A DNA stretch of 64,000 nt, from contig NZ_JAOEFX010000001.1 in the NCBI RefSeq assembly GCF_025421775.1, positions 620,001 to 684,000 on the forward strand, given 5' to 3'. A program made the position numbers and the translations under genes. Below are positions 63,897-64,000 of this stretch, one piece after another. This stretch comes from Paenarthrobacter aurescens (GTDB lineage: Bacteria > Actinomycetota > Actinomycetes > Actinomycetales > Micrococcaceae). Each line of letters starts with the position of its first letter. The first letter of the stretch is position 1. The notes beneath the pieces were generated by a model. That model saw only the letters and a program-made list of their open reading frames with translations, was not told where the DNA came from and did no database searches.

Positions 63897-64000
63897 CTAA
63901 AGACCTCGGAGGAAGGCCGGCCTGTGATCGAACCCGTGGCTGGTGAGACCGTAGAAAACAGGCAGGATCACGAAAATCACCGATGCGACCAACGGATGGA
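63897..64000 (-). CDS. C-terminal end of a membrane protein, cut by the window edge
   Basis: Reading leftwards from the window edge: HPLVASVIFVILPVFYGLTS followed by HGFDHRPAFLRGL and TAG at 63899-63897. The hydrophobic run fits a final transmembrane helix with a short cytosolic tail; the C terminus is a little like TMEM175-type channels, but 34 codons are too few to say. The gene starts outside the window. It is in the same direction as katE, upstream of it. Confidence 0.4.
   Translation of the reverse strand, partial: HPLVASVIFVILPVFYGLTSHGFDHRPAFLRGL

Noticed and set aside
1..64000. CRISPR arrays, insertion-sequence transposases, phage genes, rRNA genes
   Set aside because: None seen: no regularly spaced repeats, no transposase or integrase motifs and no rRNA-like sequence.

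Overview
The window reads as chromosome from a high-GC aerobic actinobacterium of the Micrococcaceae, most like Arthrobacter, Paenarthrobacter or Pseudarthrobacter. Evidence: GC-rich codon use, GTG and TTG starts, RHA-type sugar uptake operons, a clade II large-subunit catalase, a C-glycoside cleavage cassette of the kind described from Arthrobacter, and a chaperone operon of actinobacterial type. No 16S rRNA gene is present, so the genus is an inference. Most of the window is accessory carbohydrate catabolism set among stress and housekeeping genes.

Layout. 1-7.2 kb: start of an IclR-type gene, a GH78 alpha-L-rhamnosidase with its CUT1 sugar transporter (no ATPase) and a divergent LacI regulator. 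7.5-11.3 kb: LysR regulator divergent from mesX-mesD-flavin reductase, an oxygen-linked methionine synthase set. 11.4-14.7 kb: ppsA and its bifunctional regulator PPSR. 14.8-16.4 kb: decayed genes (alcohol dehydrogenase and LysR fragments that have both lost their 5' ends). 16.4-24.7 kb: C-glycoside catabolism (FAD-dependent glycoside 3-oxidase, two-subunit C-deglycosylase, Gfo/Idh oxidoreductase, FAD monooxygenase) divergent from a GPH symporter and ROK regulator. 24.8-29.3 kb: exporter remnant, glycosyltransferase, two CorC/HlyC-type membrane proteins. 29.3-30.75 kb: gene-poor stretch with a 23-bp perfect palindrome and a tRNA-Leu-like 3' end followed by a terminator, probably an old attachment site. 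30.76-42.2 kb: an eight-gene operon (three TIM-barrel isomerase-like enzymes, ribose-type ABC transporter, two Gfo/Idh dehydrogenases) divergent from a ROK regulator and followed by an AraC-type regulator. 42.3-44.0 kb: DUF916/WxL cell-surface pair. 44.3-51.1 kb: dnaK-grpE-dnaJ-type-cbpM-like-clpB-thioredoxin operon. 51.5-53.6 kb: UBP-type zinc finger protein and a cyclic-nucleotide-domain FAD oxidoreductase. 53.9-61.3 kb: PucR regulator, unknown membrane protein, second AraC-type regulator, EAL phosphodiesterase, lone fliG. 61.5-63.8 kb: catalase; the right edge cuts a membrane protein gene.

How it fits together. The strongest theme is sugar-conjugate breakdown through 3-keto intermediates. 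In the first locus an FAD oxidase would oxidise C3 of a C-glycoside and the CarB/CarC-like enzyme would eliminate the aglycone. In the second, NAD-type Gfo/Idh enzymes plus TIM-barrel lyase/hydratase-like proteins match the oxidation, elimination, hydration and reduction scheme known for levoglucosan. The loci share a closely related Gfo/Idh protein, a similar ROK regulator and a nearly identical 23-bp promoter box, so they look like one regulated network. This linkage is the most promising unreported feature of the window; substrates and regulator assignments are inferred, not proven.
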